Shown: positions 46,367 to 55,901, numbered from the stretch's first letter. The stretch: DNA of 64,000 bases from DASUBN01 sp964584665 (GCA_964584665.1 CAZPAO010000009.1:6324-70323); one strand, 5' to 3'. Numbers and translations are program-made. Notes: generated by a model not told the origin, from the letters alone.

Positions 46367-47701
46367 TCACGCCCGGCGCGTGAGCCGGGTCCAGATCCAG
46401 TAGATGGGCAGGCCGGCCAGGATCAGGCCGAGGTTGATGCCGGTGATGAGGGGCGCATCGCGGAACTGCTCGTAGTAGGTGTCGCCGATGACGAGGAACG
46501 TGCCCAGCACGAACAGCACCGGTACCACCGGATAGCCCCATACACGGTAAGGGCGCGCGAGATCCGGCCGGCGCCGGCGCAGGACGAACAGGCCGATGAC
46601 CGAGAGGGCGAGGAACGGCCAGATGCCGAGCACGTAGGCCTCGGCCAGGTCGAGGAAATCGCGGCAGAACACGAATACGACGGCCAGCGCCCAGCTGAAC
46701 ACGATGGCCACGTGCGGCGTCTGGAAGCGCGGGTGTATCTTCCCCACGGATTTGAAGAACAGGCCGTCCTCCGCCATGGCGTAGAACACGCGCGGGTCCG
46801 AGAGGATGCTGCCGTTCATGGAGCCGAAGGTGGAGACCATCACCAGCGCCACGATGATCACCGCCGCGCCGGAGCCGAGCACCGCCGTCACCGCGTCGCT
46901 GGCCACGGCCTTGGAGGCGGCGAGCCGGTCGAAGGGCAGCGCCACCGCGAAGGCCGCGTTCATGGTGAGGTAGACGGCGAGCGTCACCAGGGTGCCCACG
47001 ATGAGCGCCTTCGGCAGGCTCTTCTGCGGATCCTTCATCTCACCCGAGAGGGCGGTGAGGTTGGCCCAACCGTCGTAGGCCCAGAGCGTGGCGATGAGGG
47101 CCACGCCCACGCCGCCCCAGAGCACGTGGCCCGAAGTCACGCCTGCGAGGGAGGCGCCGGGATGGGGTGCGTAGATGAACAATGCCAGCGCGAGACCGGC
47201 GAGACCGATGAGCTTCGCGCCGGTGGAGAGGTTCTGCACCCAGGCGCCGAGCCCCACCGAGTAGTAGCTCACACCCGAGAGCAGGGTGATGAGCGCCGCC
47301 GCCGTGAGCTTCACCTGGAACGCGCTCAGGGCCACGCTGGCGCCGAAGTAGCTGGCGAAGGTCACCGCCTGGGCGGCCCAGGAGTTGGGGGTGGTGACGA
47401 GCCACATCCAGCCGAACATGAAGGCCAGCGGCTTGCCGAAGGCCTGGCGCAGGTACACATAGGGTCCGCCCGCGTCGGGGAAGGCGGCGGCGAGCTCGGC
47501 CACCGAGAGCGCGCCGAACAGCGAGATGAGGCCGCCCAGGATCCACACCAGCGCCACGCCCGTGAGACTGCCGGTGTCCGCCGCCACCGGCGCCGGCACC
47601 TTGTAGATGCCGCTGCCGATGATCACCCCCACCACCACGGCGGCGCCGGTCCAGGCACCGAGCCTGCGGGGGAGCTTCTGGGAGGCGGGGGGCGTATGCA
47701 T
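46367..47701 (-). CDS. APC superfamily amino acid permease
   Basis: A 444-residue permease with twelve spans. Unwound Gly-rich span 1 (VVVGVIIGSGIYKVPAPV) and span 6 (IATLWAYDGWANLTALSGEM) carry the APC substrate-site motifs, with DPQKSLPKALIVGT after span 6. The PDAGGPYVYLRQAFG loop resembles LAT/EAAT-like and CAT-type exchangers. No amino-acid biosynthetic or degradative gene is adjacent, so the substrate cannot be stated. It is alone on the strand. Confidence 0.9.
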   Translation of the reverse strand: MHTPPASQKLPRRLGAWTGAAVVVGVIIGSGIYKVPAPVAADTGSLTGVALVWILGGLISLFGALSVAELAAAFPDAGGPYVYLRQAFGKPLAFMFGWMWLVTTPNSWAAQAVTFASYFGASVALSAFQVKLTAAALITLLSGVSYYSVGLGAWVQNLSTGAKLIGLAGLALALFIYAPHPGASLAGVTSGHVLWGGVGVALIATLWAYDGWANLTALSGEMKDPQKSLPKALIVGTLVTLAVYLTMNAAFAVALPFDRLAASKAVASDAVTAVLGSGAAVIIVALVMVSTFGSMNGSILSDPRVFYAMAEDGLFFKSVGKIHPRFQTPHVAIVFSWALAVVFVFCRDFLDLAEAYVLGIWPFLALSVIGLFVLRRRRPDLARPYRVWGYPVVPVLFVLGTFLVIGDTYYEQFRDAPLITGINLGLILAGLPIYWIWTRLTRRA

Positions 47702-47799
47702 GCGCGGGACTGTAGCGTGCCGCGTGGCCGCAGGGGAAGTCCGTCGGAGAGCCGAACGGATATATAGTTAGGGTCTCTCATCCGTCCTGGAGCCGCCCC

Positions 47800-48195
47800 A
47801 TGCATTACCTCGGCATCTTCCTCGCCGCCCTCGCCATGTTCGCCCTCGGCGCGGTCTGGTACTCGCCGGTGCTGTTCTCCAAGGTCTGGGCCCGGGAGGC
47901 CGGCGTGGACGCAAGCAGGAAACCCGACGGGAAGGAGATGGGCCGCACCTTCGGCGCCACCTTCGTGCTGCTGTTGCTCTCGGCGGCCGTGCTCGACTGC
48001 GTCATCACCAGCTGGGCCGCGGGCGAGGGCTTGTTCCACGGGGCGGCGGTGGGCTTGTTGGGCGGACTCCTCGCCACCACCACCACCGGCATCAACTATC
48101 TCTTCGAGAAGAAGAGCTGGAAGCTGTTCCTCATCAACTCGGGCTACAACCTGGTGGGCTTCTGCATCATGGGCGCAGTGCTCTCGCTCATCTGA
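47800..48195 (+). CDS. DUF1761 membrane protein
   Basis: A 131-residue protein with four spans and the DUF1761 hallmark GAVWYSPVLFSKVWAREAG in the first loop, followed by GRTFGATFVLLLLSAAVLDC. Family function is unknown. CCTGGAG precedes the ATG. The sirtuin gene begins two bases after its stop, so it opens a three-gene operon (DUF1761, sirtuin, GFA-like). Confidence 0.9.
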   Translation: MHYLGIFLAALAMFALGAVWYSPVLFSKVWAREAGVDASRKPDGKEMGRTFGATFVLLLLSAAVLDCVITSWAAGEGLFHGAAVGLLGGLLATTTTGINYLFEKKSWKLFLINSGYNLVGFCIMGAVLSLI

Positions 48196-48197
48196 GC

Positions 48198-49049
48198 ATG
48201 GACACGGCGGCACGCGCGCTGACCGGGGGCGGGGCCGAGCGCCTCGCGGACTGGTGCCGGACGCGCAGCCGGCTCGTGGTGCTCACCGGCGCCGGCTGCA
48301 GCACCGACTCCGGCATCCCCGATTACCGCGACCAAGCCGGCAACTGGAAACGCAAGCCGCCGGTGCAACAGCGCGACTTCCTCATGAGTCACGCGGTGCG
48401 CCAGCGTTACTGGGCACGGAGCCTGTTGGGCTGGCGGCACTTCTCCCGGGCCGAACCCAACACGACCCACGCATCCCTCGCGCGGCTCGAGACCGCCGGG
48501 CGCGTGCATCACCTCGTCACCCAGAACGTGGACGGCCTGCACCAGCGGGCCGGCAGCCGCAGGGTCACGGACCTGCACGGCCGCCTCGACGAGGTGCAGT
48601 GCCTCGCTTGCGAGGCGCGCAGCACGCGCGCCGACGTGCAGCGTGAACTGGAAGCGCGCAACCCGGAGTGGACCGCCTTGAGTGCGGGCCACGCGCCTGA
48701 CGGCGATGCGGACCTCGAGGCCAGGGATTTCTCGGCTTTCGATGTCCCGGCCTGCACCCATTGCGGCGGCGTGCTGAAGCCCGCGGTGGTGTTCTTCGGT
48801 GACGCCATCCCGGTTGCTTACACGCGCGCGGCCGCGGAGGCGGTGGAATGGGCGGATGCGCTGCTGGTGGTCGGTTCCTCCCTCATGGTCTGGTCCGGGT
48901 ACCGGCTGGTGCGGTCCGTCGCCGAGACGGGCAAGCCCGTGGCGGCGGTGAACCTGGGCGCCACCCGCGCCGACGCCCTGCTGGAATTCAAGCTCGCCGC
49001 GCCCTGTGGCCCGGTCCTGACGGCGCTAGCGGGCGCGCTGGGAGCCTGA
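48198..49049 (+). CDS. Sir2-family NAD-dependent protein deacylase
   Basis: A 283-residue sirtuin: removes acyl groups from lysines using NAD. Motifs are complete: GAGCSTDSGIPDYR (from Gly31), TQNVDGLHQ (108-116), catalytic His127 in LHGRLDEV, and four zinc cysteines (135, 138, 186, 189). The insert between the two cysteine pairs is longer than in CobB. The Ala-Tyr/Arg pocket that marks desuccinylases (class III) is not evident, so deacetylation is more likely. Starts two bases after DUF1761 and is followed by a GFA-like gene after two bases. Confidence 0.9.
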   Translation: MDTAARALTGGGAERLADWCRTRSRLVVLTGAGCSTDSGIPDYRDQAGNWKRKPPVQQRDFLMSHAVRQRYWARSLLGWRHFSRAEPNTTHASLARLETAGRVHHLVTQNVDGLHQRAGSRRVTDLHGRLDEVQCLACEARSTRADVQRELEARNPEWTALSAGHAPDGDADLEARDFSAFDVPACTHCGGVLKPAVVFFGDAIPVAYTRAAAEAVEWADALLVVGSSLMVWSGYRLVRSVAETGKPVAAVNLGATRADALLEFKLAAPCGPVLTALAGALGA

Positions 49050-49051
49050 GC

Positions 49052-49477
49052 ATGCAGATCCTCGGCCGCTGCCACTGCGGGAACCTGAGCTTCGAATTCG
49101 AGACCGCTCTCAGCCCCGGTGAGCTGCCCTTGCGTGCCTGCCAGTGTTCCTTCTGCCGCAGCCATGGCGTGCTCAGCACCTCCGATCCGGCGGGTTCGGT
49201 GAGCGTGCGGGTGGCGGATGCCGCCCAGCTGCAGCGTTACCGTTTCGGGCTCGGCATCACAGATTTCCTGATCTGCAGACATTGCGGAGTGTATCTGCTG
49301 GCCCTGGCGGAGATGGATGGCGGGCGGTACGCGGTTCTGAATGCCAATGCCCTCGACGGATGGGCAGGGCTGTCAGCCGAACCTCAGCCCATGGACTACG
49401 AAGGGGAGGATCCGGCGGCCCGGCGGCAGCGCCGCAAGGCCCGTTGGACCCCGGTGGGACGCCTGCACGGGCTTTAA
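49052..49477 (+). CDS. GFA/CENP-V-like zinc protein
   Basis: A 141-residue protein of the glutathione-dependent formaldehyde-activating (GFA) fold. Zinc ligands are GRCHCGNLSFEFE, ACQCSFCRSHG and LICRHCGVYL, the usual CxC/CxxC pattern in a beta-tent. The catalytic claim for this family is doubtful. It is coupled to the sirtuin gene (ATG two bases past its stop), forming the end of the DUF1761-sirtuin-GFA operon. Confidence 0.85.
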   Translation: MQILGRCHCGNLSFEFETALSPGELPLRACQCSFCRSHGVLSTSDPAGSVSVRVADAAQLQRYRFGLGITDFLICRHCGVYLLALAEMDGGRYAVLNANALDGWAGLSAEPQPMDYEGEDPAARRQRRKARWTPVGRLHGL

Positions 49478-49595
49478 GAGCGACACGCTGTTTCCATAAG
49501 CGGGATCTGCGGTTCCACTCCCGGCGCCGCAGTCCGGTATGCTAGCTGCATAACGAGACACGCCACCCTGGGGAGGGCGGCGACAAGGATCAGGT

Positions 49596-51341
49596 TTGCG
49601 CTCACGTAACGGCTACGGATCGGTGCCCGCCACGCGACCTCGGAGTCAGGCATCCGCGCATCTCATCGCGGCGCTGCTGCTGGCGGCGTTCAGTGCCGGC
49701 ACCCATGCCGACACCACCGTCGAACCCACCTCTCAGTGTCCCGCACCCGACACGAAGGGACGCGAGCAGTGGCAGGGCCAACACACCTGGCAGGCCCTGG
49801 AGCAGGCGGGTTACCAGATCGAAGACATCGTGGTGGTGGTCGACGGCGTGTTCGACCTCAACAACCCCCAGGAAGACACCTGGTACGGGCGCACCGCCGA
49901 TGCGCTGCACATCAACACCCATCCCTACGTCATCCGCAACGAACTGCTGATCGAAGCCGGCCAGGCGGTGGATGCGCGCCGCATCTACGAGAGCGAACGG
50001 CGCCTGCGCGCGCTGTCTTACCTCCGCTACGCCGACATCGTGCCCTTGAGCTGCAACGAGCAGGCTCACAGCGTGGTGGTGGAAGCGCACGTCAAGGATG
50101 CCTGGTCCCTGAAGTTCGATCTGAGCTTCAACCACGTGGGCGGCCAGAGCAGTCTCGGCGCCTCCTTCGAGGACGTGGACTTCCTCGGGACCGGCAAGAC
50201 CCTGGCCGTCGGCCACAAGAGCGACACCCAGCGCACCAGCAACCAGGTGGGCTACCAGGATCCGGCGTTGTTCGGCAGCCGCTGGACCATGGCCGCCACC
50301 TACGCGCATCTCTCGGACGGCTTCACCCGTTCCCTCGACCTCGGCCAGCCTTTCTACGAGGACCAGGCGCCCTGGTCGGTGTTCGTGCACTACCTGGACC
50401 AACAGCAGAACCTCAACTTCTACGACGACTCCGTGGTGGGCTGGCGCGCGCCGGACATCACCCAGAAGCTGGAACTGGATTGGATGAAGCTCCTGTACTG
50501 GGACGGCGCCGCCGACGAGGGCATGCGCGCGGGTCTGAGCTACATCAACCAGGACATACGCTACGGCGCCCTGCGCCAGTTCCCGCCCACCGCGCTGGTG
50601 CGCCCCGACCTCAGGCCGCGCCGCTACGGCGGGCCGGCGGGCACCTTCGAGTATTACGAGGATCGCTACGGCACCTTCAACAACATGGCGCTCATCGGCC
50701 GCACCGAGGACTACAACCTGGGTTGGGACGACAAGGTGCAGCTGGGTTACTTCGGCACGCAGTTCGGCAGCCGCGATCCCGCCTGGTTCTATGACCTGTC
50801 CACCAGCTACGGCGGCCAGATGTCGGAGGACAGCCTGCTGCTGAGCAGCGCCGAGGTGCGCGGCCGGCAGCAGGACGGGCAGCAGCAAGGCGTGCTGGGG
50901 CAAGCCGCCCTCACTTACTACAACCAGAGCCTGCCCTGGCAGACGCTGGTGGCCCACGGCGAGATGGGCTACGGGCTGCGTTCGGACCCGGAGGACTTGC
51001 AGTATCTCGGCGGCGTCCAGGGCATGCCGGGCTACCCGAACTACTACCTCATCGGCGATCGCCGCTGGCAGACCCACGTGGCGGACCGCATCACCACCCA
51101 CGCCTACCTGTTCAACATCTTCCAGATCGGCTTCGAGGTCTACGGCGACGCCGGGCAGATCCGGCAGCTGGGGGCCGCCGGCTGGAGCCGTACCCTCATC
51201 GACGGCGGCGTGGCCCTGCGCCTGGGCGACGTGCGCAGCGCCTATGGCGGCGTGATCTACGTGACCTATGCCTGGCCGCTGGTGAAGTTGCCGGGCGCCA
51301 CCGAACGCCAGTTCGTGATCGGCAACATCATCCCGTTCTGA
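49596..51341 (+). CDS. BamA/TamA-like outer-membrane barrel with one POTRA
   Basis: A 581-residue exported protein. The signal peptide (HLIAALLLAAFSAGTHA) ends near residue 38. One POTRA-like domain (about 95-155: VIRNELLIEAGQAVDARRIYES, RRLRALSYLRYADI) precedes a barrel of alternating strands that ends in Phe (QFVIGNIIPF), the outer-membrane insertion signal. This architecture fits Omp85/TamA-type proteins, but members usually have two or more POTRA units. The start is TTG 49596 with AAGGA seven bases upstream; a GTG at 49623 is an alternative. No partner TamB gene is nearby. Confidence 0.75.
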   Translation: MRSRNGYGSVPATRPRSQASAHLIAALLLAAFSAGTHADTTVEPTSQCPAPDTKGREQWQGQHTWQALEQAGYQIEDIVVVVDGVFDLNNPQEDTWYGRTADALHINTHPYVIRNELLIEAGQAVDARRIYESERRLRALSYLRYADIVPLSCNEQAHSVVVEAHVKDAWSLKFDLSFNHVGGQSSLGASFEDVDFLGTGKTLAVGHKSDTQRTSNQVGYQDPALFGSRWTMAATYAHLSDGFTRSLDLGQPFYEDQAPWSVFVHYLDQQQNLNFYDDSVVGWRAPDITQKLELDWMKLLYWDGAADEGMRAGLSYINQDIRYGALRQFPPTALVRPDLRPRRYGGPAGTFEYYEDRYGTFNNMALIGRTEDYNLGWDDKVQLGYFGTQFGSRDPAWFYDLSTSYGGQMSEDSLLLSSAEVRGRQQDGQQQGVLGQAALTYYNQSLPWQTLVAHGEMGYGLRSDPEDLQYLGGVQGMPGYPNYYLIGDRRWQTHVADRITTHAYLFNIFQIGFEVYGDAGQIRQLGAAGWSRTLIDGGVALRLGDVRSAYGGVIYVTYAWPLVKLPGATERQFVIGNIIPF

Positions 51342-51411
51342 ATCTCAATCAAGGTTGAGGAAGGAGAGTGGCGATACAGGGATGTATCAGCTTCTTTTTC
51401 CAGGCATGGTG

Positions 51412-54036
51412 TTATGAGTTGTGGTCTTCAGCGAGCACAACATGCGCGAGTGCGTCCATGTCTTCCGCGCGCCCCACGTAGCGCGCAGGCAATTGGGGCC
51501 ACGCGCTGATGAGCGACATCAGGATGGCCGCGAAGTAGGGGATGGACTGGATCAAGAGCACCGCGATCCAGACCGTGAGATCCGTCATCACCGTGCCCAC
51601 CGCGATGTAGACCCCCAGCGCCGAGAGCCAGAGGCCGAGCGCCATCATGCCTTCCTCGCGGCTGTCCGCCAGGGCCTGCAGCCAGGCGTGGTTGGCGACG
51701 CGCTTCGGCGTCCTGAAGAACGGCTTGTCGCGGGTGAACAGGCCCTGCAGCACAGCGAGACCGATGGTGTGGCTCAAGGCCAGGCCCGCGATGGCCGCGG
51801 CCAGCGTCTGGCGCAGGCTCGCGCCCACGCGGGTGCTGTACAGGTGCAAGAGCTTCAGGATCTTGAACACGAACAGGGCCAGCGGCAGCGCCGAGAAGAT
51901 CATCAGCGGCGGGTCGATGTAGTGGGGGAAGAGCGCCATGGCCATGGACCAGCCGATGGCCAGGACGTTGAACACCAGGTTGAAGCCGTCCGCCAGCCAC
52001 GGCAGCCAACCCGCCAGGAAGTGGTAACGCTGACCCAGGCTCAGTTTGCCGCGGCGTCCGAACAGCGCGCCGAGGTGGCGCTTCAGTATCTGCACCGCGC
52101 CGTAGGCCCAGCGGAAACGCTGCTTCTTGTAGTCGAGCAGCGTGTCCGGCATCAGGCCCCCGCCGTAGCTCTTGGGGATGTAGGCCGCCTCCAGCCCCGC
52201 CTCGAACACCTTGAGGCCGAGTTCCGCATCCTCGGTGATGCACCACTCGGACCAGGCCCCCACCTCTTCCAGCACCGAGCGCCGGATCATGGTCATGGTG
52301 CCGTGCTGGATGATGGCGTTGCGCTCGTTGCGTGTGATCATGCCGATGTAGAAGAAGCCGCGGTACTCGGCGTGGCACATGGCCTTGAAGAAGGTCTCGT
52401 CCGCATCGCGGTAGTCCTGCGGCGCCTGCACCACGCCCATGCGCGGTTCCGCGAACAGCGGCGCCAGGTCCCGCAGCCAGTGCGGGTCCACCACGTAGTC
52501 GCTGTCTATGACAGCGACGATCTCCGCGCCCGGCGTGGTGTGCTTGAGGGCGAAGTTGAGCGCGCCGGCCTTGAACCCGGGCAGCGGCGCCACGTGGAAG
52601 AAACGGAAGCGCTCGCCCAGCTTGCGGCAATGCTCCTCGATGGGCCGCCAGGTGGCCTCATCCGGCGTGTTGTTGTCGATCACCAGCACCTCGAAGCGCG
52701 GGTAGTCGAGGCGCGCCAGCGCGTCCAGGGTCTCCTTCAGCATCGCAGGCGGCTCGTCGTAGGCGGGCACCTGCACCGAGATCATGGGCAGTTCGGCGTC
52801 CGCCACGCGCCGGGGATCGAAGGCGCGCCGGCGCATGGTGACCCAGTGGGCCTCGGCCCACTCGTGGGTCTCCGCCAGCAGCACCAGCACCACCCCTATC
52901 ATGCCGACGAAGAGCAGCAGGCCCACGGCCACGTTGGTGATGGTCAGGTATTGCTGGGTGTAGTCGTAGAACACCCACACCACGGTGGTGGTGGCGGTGT
53001 ACACCACCACCGCGATGAAGCTGCGTCCGCGCTTCTGCAGAGTGTGGCTGCGGCCGAGGATGAGCATGAGCACCACCATCGACACCAGCACCGAGAAGCC
53101 GGCGAGCATAGGCCAGGCAGGGATGCGCACGATGGGGCTGCGCATGGCGAACTTCTCCTGCCGGTTCACGTCCCATACGCCCCAGTAGGCGCCCACCGCG
53201 CCCTCGGTCTGCTCCTTCCAGGGCTGGTCGAAGGCTTCCATGAGACGGTAAGTCCACTCGCGCTTCTTGGCGAGGTCGAGGAAGCGGCGCAGGAACATGG
53301 CTTCGTTGGCGGGGGAAGCCACCGCGGCCTGGCGGGTGCGGCCGTAGGAAGGCCAGCCCACCTCGTCGATGATGATGGGCTTGTCCGGGTAGCGCTTCTC
53401 CAGGTCCTGCATGCGCTGGTCGATGTAGTCCACCGCCTGGTTGACGTCCACGCCCTCCCAGTAGGGCAGCATGTGGACGCCGAGGAAGTCCACGTGGTCC
53501 ACCAGCTCCGGATGCAGCATCCAGGTGCTCCAGGTCTCGGCGGTGCCCACCGGCTGGCGCACGGAGCCGCGCACCTTGTCCAGGTAGCCGATGAGTTCCT
53601 CGGTGGGCATGATGCCCGTGAGCACCACCTCGTTGCCCACCATGATCTGCTTCACGTCCGGGTAACGGTGCGCGGCGTCGATCAGTTGCGCCACCTGCCC
53701 ATCGCTCTTCTGCTTGTCCGAATCCACCCAGGCGCCCAGCATCACCTTCATGCCGTAGGGTTGGGCCAGGCGCGGGATATCGACCAGCGTGCCCTCCATC
53801 GTGTAGGTGCGGATGGAGTCGGTCTTGCCGCTCAAGAGCTTCAGGTCCGAGTCGATCTCGGCGTCGGTCGGGTAGATCTGGGCGATGTCGTCCTCGCCCG
53901 CATGGTAGGGCGAGAAGGAGAAGCCCTGGATGCGATCCGGCCAGGGCGGCTCATGGTCCGGGCGGTTGAGCCAGGCCCACGCGCTCACCGTGAGGGCGGC
54001 CACCGAGGCGGCGATGACGATGCTGGATGAGCGCAT
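51412..54036 (-). CDS. ndvB: NdvB-like GH17-GT2 membrane beta-glucan synthase
   Basis: An 874-residue membrane enzyme matching Pseudomonas NdvB in size and layout. An N-terminal anchor is followed by a periplasmic GH17 domain (about 35-290, catalytic Glu136 in GNEVVLTG and Glu225 in IIDEVGWPS), then spans and a cytosolic GT2 domain (about 410-660: VIDSDYVVD, TEDAELG, KKQRFRWAYG). More spans follow. It likely makes periplasmic (cyclic) beta-1,3-type glucans, important for osmotic adaptation and biofilm antibiotic tolerance in relatives. It starts four bases after aroE and is cotranscribed with hemB-aroE, an unusual combination. Confidence 0.82.
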   Translation of the reverse strand: MRSSSIVIAASVAALTVSAWAWLNRPDHEPPWPDRIQGFSFSPYHAGEDDIAQIYPTDAEIDSDLKLLSGKTDSIRTYTMEGTLVDIPRLAQPYGMKVMLGAWVDSDKQKSDGQVAQLIDAAHRYPDVKQIMVGNEVVLTGIMPTEELIGYLDKVRGSVRQPVGTAETWSTWMLHPELVDHVDFLGVHMLPYWEGVDVNQAVDYIDQRMQDLEKRYPDKPIIIDEVGWPSYGRTRQAAVASPANEAMFLRRFLDLAKKREWTYRLMEAFDQPWKEQTEGAVGAYWGVWDVNRQEKFAMRSPIVRIPAWPMLAGFSVLVSMVVLMLILGRSHTLQKRGRSFIAVVVYTATTTVVWVFYDYTQQYLTITNVAVGLLLFVGMIGVVLVLLAETHEWAEAHWVTMRRRAFDPRRVADAELPMISVQVPAYDEPPAMLKETLDALARLDYPRFEVLVIDNNTPDEATWRPIEEHCRKLGERFRFFHVAPLPGFKAGALNFALKHTTPGAEIVAVIDSDYVVDPHWLRDLAPLFAEPRMGVVQAPQDYRDADETFFKAMCHAEYRGFFYIGMITRNERNAIIQHGTMTMIRRSVLEEVGAWSEWCITEDAELGLKVFEAGLEAAYIPKSYGGGLMPDTLLDYKKQRFRWAYGAVQILKRHLGALFGRRGKLSLGQRYHFLAGWLPWLADGFNLVFNVLAIGWSMAMALFPHYIDPPLMIFSALPLALFVFKILKLLHLYSTRVGASLRQTLAAAIAGLALSHTIGLAVLQGLFTRDKPFFRTPKRVANHAWLQALADSREEGMMALGLWLSALGVYIAVGTVMTDLTVWIAVLLIQSIPYFAAILMSLISAWPQLPARYVGRAEDMDALAHVVLAEDHNS

Positions 54037-54040
54037 GCGG

Positions 54041-54859
54041 TCAGGCCCGGTGCGCGGCGAGCAATTCGGCCGTCTCGGGCCGCACGCCGCGCCAGAGCAG
54101 GAAGGCTTCCGCGGCCTGCTCCACCAACATGCCCCAGCCGTCGAAGATCCGGGTGGCGCCCTCGCGCTCGGCCCACAGCATGAACACCGTGGGGCGGTCG
54201 GCGTAGTAGAGGTCCACGCAGGCGGCGTTGGGGTCGAGGCAGTCGTGGGGCAGCGGCGGCATCTCGCCGCTCATGCTGGCGGAGGTGGCATTCAGCACCA
54301 GGTCGAAGCTGCCGCGGATGGCATCGTAGCCGCCGCCGCGGGCGCCGTGCATGACGAAACGCTCCGCCAGGCGCACCGCACGTTCCGCGTTGCGGTTGGC
54401 GATGTGCACCAGCGCCGGCTTCTCCTCCAGGATCGCGGCGAGCACGCCGCGGGCCGCGCCGCCCGCGCCCAGGAGCAGCACGCGCTTGCCCTTCAGTACC
54501 AGGTGGCGGTTGAGCTTCAGGTCCCGCACCAGGCCGGCGCCGTCGGTGTTGTCGCCGAGCAGCGTGCCGTCGTCCCGCACCGCGATGGTGTTGATGGCGC
54601 GGGCCTTCTTGGCGCGGGACGTGAGTTCATGGCAGAGGGCGAAGGCCTCCTCCTTGAACGGCAGCGTCACCGAGAGGCCCTTGCCGCCGCCGGCCAGGAA
54701 ACCGCGCAGCGCGGCGGTGAAACCGTGGGGCGGCGCGTCGATGCGGGTGTATTCGAGGTGCTGGCCGGTCTGGCGCGCGAAGGCGGCGTGGATGCCCGGC
54801 GAGAGGCTGTGCTCCACGGGGTGGCCGATGATGGCGTAGCGGTCTGAGGCAGCGGTCAT
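54041..54859 (-). CDS. aroE: Shikimate dehydrogenase
   Basis: A 272-residue enzyme reducing 3-dehydroshikimate to shikimate with NADPH (aromatic amino-acid pathway). The substrate site holds IIGHPVEHSLSPGIH, the catalytic Lys69 in SVTLPFKEEA and Asp106 in GDNTDGAGL. The NADP motif is VLLLGAGGAARGV, followed by IANRNAERA. It follows hemB by 22 bases and precedes the NdvB-like gene by four, all on the minus strand. Confidence 0.96.
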   Translation of the reverse strand: MTAASDRYAIIGHPVEHSLSPGIHAAFARQTGQHLEYTRIDAPPHGFTAALRGFLAGGGKGLSVTLPFKEEAFALCHELTSRAKKARAINTIAVRDDGTLLGDNTDGAGLVRDLKLNRHLVLKGKRVLLLGAGGAARGVLAAILEEKPALVHIANRNAERAVRLAERFVMHGARGGGYDAIRGSFDLVLNATSASMSGEMPPLPHDCLDPNAACVDLYYADRPTVFMLWAEREGATRIFDGWGMLVEQAAEAFLLWRGVRPETAELLAAHRA

Positions 54860-54881
54860 GGGTGATCGTCAGCGGAGCGTC

Positions 54882-55901
54882 TCAGGCTCCTTCCTTGAGC
54901 CAGCGGGCGGCGCGTTTGGCGAAGTAGGTGAGGATGCCGTCGGCACCGGCGCGCTTGATGGCGGTCAAGGCTTCCAGCGCGCAGGCGCGTTCGTCCAGCC
55001 AGCCGTTCTTGGCGGCGGCCATGAGCATGGCGTACTCGCCGCTCACCTGGTAGACGAAGGTGGGCGCGCCGAACTCGTCCTTCACGCGGCGCACGACGTC
55101 GAGGTAGGGCAGGCCCGGCTTCACCATCACCATGTCCGCGCCTTCTTCGAGATCCAGCGCGACCTCGCGCAGGGCCTCATCGCTGTTACCGATATCCATC
55201 TGATAGGTGTGCTTGTCGCCTTTCCCCAGGTTCTTGGCGGAGCCGACCGCGTCGCGGAAGGGGCCGTAGAAGCTGGACGCGTACTTCGCCGAGTAAGCGA
55301 GGATGCGGGTGTGGATGTGGCCTTCGGCTTCGAGCGCCGCGCGGATCGCGCCCACGCGCCCGTCCATCATGTCCGAGGGGGCCACCACGTCGGCGCCCGC
55401 TTCAGCATGCGACAGCGCCTGGCGCACCATCGCCTCGATGCTCTTCTCGTTCAGCACGTAGCCCTTGGCATCGATGATGCCGTCCTGGCCATGGGTGGTG
55501 AAGGGATCCAGTGCCACGTCGGTGATGACGCCGAGTTCCGGGAAATGCTTCTTGAGCGCGCGGATCGCCTCCTGGGCGAGACCCTTCTTGTTCCAGGCTT
55601 CCTTCGCGTCCAGGGATTTCTTGGCCGCGGGCGGCACCGGGAACAAGGCGAGCGCCGGGATGCCGAGCTTCTGGCATTCCTCCGCTTCCTTCAGCAAGAG
55701 GTCGATGCTCACGCGCTCGATGCCGGGCATGGAAGCGATGGCCTCGCGCTTGCCCTTGCCTTCGATCACGAACACGGGATAGATGAAGTCATCCGCGCTC
55801 AAGCGCGTCTCGCGCATCAGCCGGCGCGAGAAGGCATCGCGGCGCATGCGCCGCGGGCGGATGGCGGGATAGCCGCCGCGGGTTCGGGGAGGGGTCTTCA
55901 C
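54882..55901 (-). CDS. hemB: Delta-aminolevulinic acid dehydratase (porphobilinogen synthase)
   Basis: A 339-residue cytosolic enzyme joining two ALA molecules to porphobilinogen. Both Schiff-base lysines are present: Lys206 (AYSAKYASSFYGP) and Lys261 (MVMVKPGLPYLD). The metal loop reads VALDPFTTHGQDG, with Asp/Ala in place of the zinc cysteines, so it is the magnesium-type enzyme found in pseudomonads. The start was set at GTG 55901 with GAGAG upstream; the frame is open 16 codons further, but family lengths favour the shorter form. First gene of hemB-aroE-ndvB. Confidence 0.95.
   Translation of the reverse strand: MKTPPRTRGGYPAIRPRRMRRDAFSRRLMRETRLSADDFIYPVFVIEGKGKREAIASMPGIERVSIDLLLKEAEECQKLGIPALALFPVPPAAKKSLDAKEAWNKKGLAQEAIRALKKHFPELGVITDVALDPFTTHGQDGIIDAKGYVLNEKSIEAMVRQALSHAEAGADVVAPSDMMDGRVGAIRAALEAEGHIHTRILAYSAKYASSFYGPFRDAVGSAKNLGKGDKHTYQMDIGNSDEALREVALDLEEGADMVMVKPGLPYLDVVRRVKDEFGAPTFVYQVSGEYAMLMAAAKNGWLDERACALEALTAIKRAGADGILTYFAKRAARWLKEGA

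Noticed and set aside
51421..54030. A long open frame antisense to the NdvB-like gene
   Set aside because: The forward-strand frame is His/Arg/Val-rich and domainless, while the minus-strand frame shows GH17 and GT2 motifs.
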